Shown here in pieces: positions 62,648 to 64,000 of a DNA stretch of 64,000 nucleotides. Origin of the DNA: an uncultured Centipeda sp. (GTDB taxonomy: Bacteria; Bacillota; Negativicutes; Selenomonadales; Selenomonadaceae); NCBI GenBank assembly GCA_905372865.1, contig CAJPQT010000016.1:4393-68392 (forward strand), written 5' to 3'. The notes below the pieces were generated by a model, which had not been told where the DNA came from, ran no database searches, and was given only the letters and a program-made list of their open reading frames with translations. Each line of letters starts with the position of its first letter. The first letter of the stretch is position 1. A program made the translations under genes and the position numbers.

Positions 62648-63985
62648 ATGGACGAACAGGGGGGGCTCTTTGAACGAGCCTCATATCAGCCGCTCGCGGA
62701 GCGCGTTCGTCCACGTTCGCTCGAGGAATTTGTCGGACAGGAGCACCTCCTCGGCAAAGGAAAGATCTTGCGCCGCCTCATTGAGAGCGACCATATCACC
62801 TCCATGATCTTCTGGGGACCGCCCGGTGTCGGCAAGACCACGCTTGCTCAGATCATCGCAGCGCGCACACAGGCGAAGTTCATCAATTTCTCTGCGGTGA
62901 CGAGCGGGATCAAGGATATCCGTACGGTCATGCAGGAGGCGGATCGCCGCCGTATATACGGCGAGCGCATCATTGTCTTTGTCGATGAGATTCATCGCTT
63001 CAACAAAGCACAGCAGGATGCCTTTCTGCCGTTTGTCGAAAAGGGAAGCATTGTCCTGATCGGAGCCACGACGGAGAATCCATCGTTCGAGATCAACAGT
63101 GCTCTTCTCTCGCGCTGCCGTGTCTTTGTCCTGCAGGGACTGAGTACCGAGGACATCGGTCGATTGCTGCGCTCTGCTGTCTCGTCTGCGCGCGGACTGG
63201 GGGATCAGCACATCCACATCTCGGATGATGGGTTAGCGGCGGTTGCCGCCTTTGCGAACGGCGATGCACGGACTGCGCTATCCACACTCGAGATGCTGAT
63301 CCTGAACGCAGAGGAGCGCGATGGAGAGATCTATGTGACAGAGGAGAATCTGGCACAGTGCATCTCGCGCAAATCACTCCTCTACGATAAGAATGGGGAG
63401 GAGCATTACAATCTCATCTCTGCCCTCCATAAGTCGATGCGCAATTCCGACCCGGATGCGGCGGTCTACTGGCTCGCACGTATGCTTGAAGCAGGGGAGG
63501 ATCCGCTCTACATCGCACGCAGAGTGACGCGGTTTGCGGCGGAGGATGTCGGACTTGCCGACCCAAGAGCCCTCCCGCTTGCAGTAGCCGCCTATCAGGC
63601 GTGTCACTACATCGGGGTGCCGGAGTGCAATGTCCATCTGACCGAAGCGGTTGTTTATCTGGCACTCGCACCGAAGTCCAATGCGATGGAAACGACATAT
63701 CTTGCCGCAGCGGCTGATGCACGAAATATGCTCGCCGAGCCCGTTCCACTCGTGATTCGGAATGCACCGACCAAGCTCATGAAGGACCTCGACTACGGCA
63801 AGGGATATCAGTATGCCCACGATGTGGAGGAACACATTACCAGTATGCAGTGCATGCCGAACAGCCTGATCGGAAAAACATACTATCATCCGACGGAACA
63901 GGGGATGGAAGTACATTTTCGAGAGCGTTTGGAATGGATCAAAGACTGGAAGAAACAACATGCCAAAAACAATCGAAACAAATAA
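62648..63985 (+). CDS. rarA: Replication-associated recombination protein A (RarA/MgsA)
   Basis: A AAA+ ATPase acting at stalled replication forks, 445 residues. The N-terminal region (PLAERVRPRSLEEFVGQEHLL) leads to Walker A GPPGVGKTT near residue 56, Walker B FVDEIHRFNKAQQDAFLPF, sensor-1 LIGATTENPSFE and the C-terminal part with LARMLEAGEDPLYIARR. The ATG at 62648 has AGGAGGT ten bases upstream and is preferred to a GTG at 62636. An extended -10 (TGCGATAAT) lies about 50 bases before it. The stop is 15 bases from the window edge. Confidence 0.95.
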   Translation: MDEQGGLFERASYQPLAERVRPRSLEEFVGQEHLLGKGKILRRLIESDHITSMIFWGPPGVGKTTLAQIIAARTQAKFINFSAVTSGIKDIRTVMQEADRRRIYGERIIVFVDEIHRFNKAQQDAFLPFVEKGSIVLIGATTENPSFEINSALLSRCRVFVLQGLSTEDIGRLLRSAVSSARGLGDQHIHISDDGLAAVAAFANGDARTALSTLEMLILNAEERDGEIYVTEENLAQCISRKSLLYDKNGEEHYNLISALHKSMRNSDPDAAVYWLARMLEAGEDPLYIARRVTRFAAEDVGLADPRALPLAVAAYQACHYIGVPECNVHLTEAVVYLALAPKSNAMETTYLAAAADARNMLAEPVPLVIRNAPTKLMKDLDYGKGYQYAHDVEEHITSMQCMPNSLIGKTYYHPTEQGMEVHFRERLEWIKDWKKQHAKNNRNK

Positions 63986-64000
63986 AATAAAATAACTAAA

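Noticed and set aside
1..64000. CRISPR arrays, tRNA and rRNA genes
   Set aside because: No regularly spaced repeats, no cloverleaf genes and no rRNA sequence were recognised by reading. Sensitive searches (tRNAscan, CRISPR finders) were not available.

Overview
This window looks like a chromosomal segment of a Negativicutes bacterium, most likely Selenomonas or a close relative (inference). The reasons are a diderm-Firmicutes type gene set, moderately high GC core genes with Shine-Dalgarno starts and frequent TTG/GTG starts, a bacterial class A RNase P RNA, a glmS self-cleaving ribozyme, a PyrR-type attenuator before the pyr operon, and the order dprA-topA-trmFO-hslV-hslU. Nearly all core genes lie on the + strand.

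Region 1 (1-11.4 kb) is an accessory island. A truncated ABC exporter gene at the left edge is followed by an IS30 transposase remnant, a frameshifted phage-type HNH gene, a DinJ/YafQ toxin-antitoxin pair, two diverged C-terminal halves of large serine recombinases lying as direct repeats, a LysR regulator divergent from a metallo-beta-lactamase-fold hydrolase, a DUF389 membrane protein, an A/T-rich SAP-like protein and a broken WYL regulator. Three copies of the promoter plus 5' end of comM punctuate it: a 43-codon stub, a longer copy with two internal deletions, and finally the intact comM gene.

Region 2 (11.4-46 kb) is mostly housekeeping. It starts with a small COG3323 protein and a three-gene block (SAM-methyltransferase-like, StrF-like glycosyltransferase, O-GlcNAc-transferase-like protein) suited to surface-protein or flagellin glycosylation. 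Then come dnaE, a 23S pseudouridine synthase with an unusual tail, a HI0933-family flavoprotein, aroA, cmk, plsC, walJ-like, an HtrA protease and rlmH. These are followed by gdhA, a roughly 330-bp hairpin-rich non-genic stretch, uppP, pth, a radical SAM protein, the glmS ribozyme with glmS, a threonine/serine exporter-like protein, an MFS drug exporter, a two-component system, ecfA1-ecfA2, a convergent HD-GYP phosphodiesterase, an LCP protein, an ABC-F ATPase and recD2.

Region 3 (46-64 kb) holds a tightly overlapping pyrimidine operon (pyrB-pyrC-carA-carB-pyrK-pyrD) behind a PyrR-binding hairpin and attenuator, then rnpB, an NlpC/P60 cell-wall hydrolase, dprA, topA, trmFO, hslV, hslU and rarA. 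comM and dprA are both natural-transformation genes. That suggests the comM-anchored island could itself be a product of DNA uptake, although this is inference.
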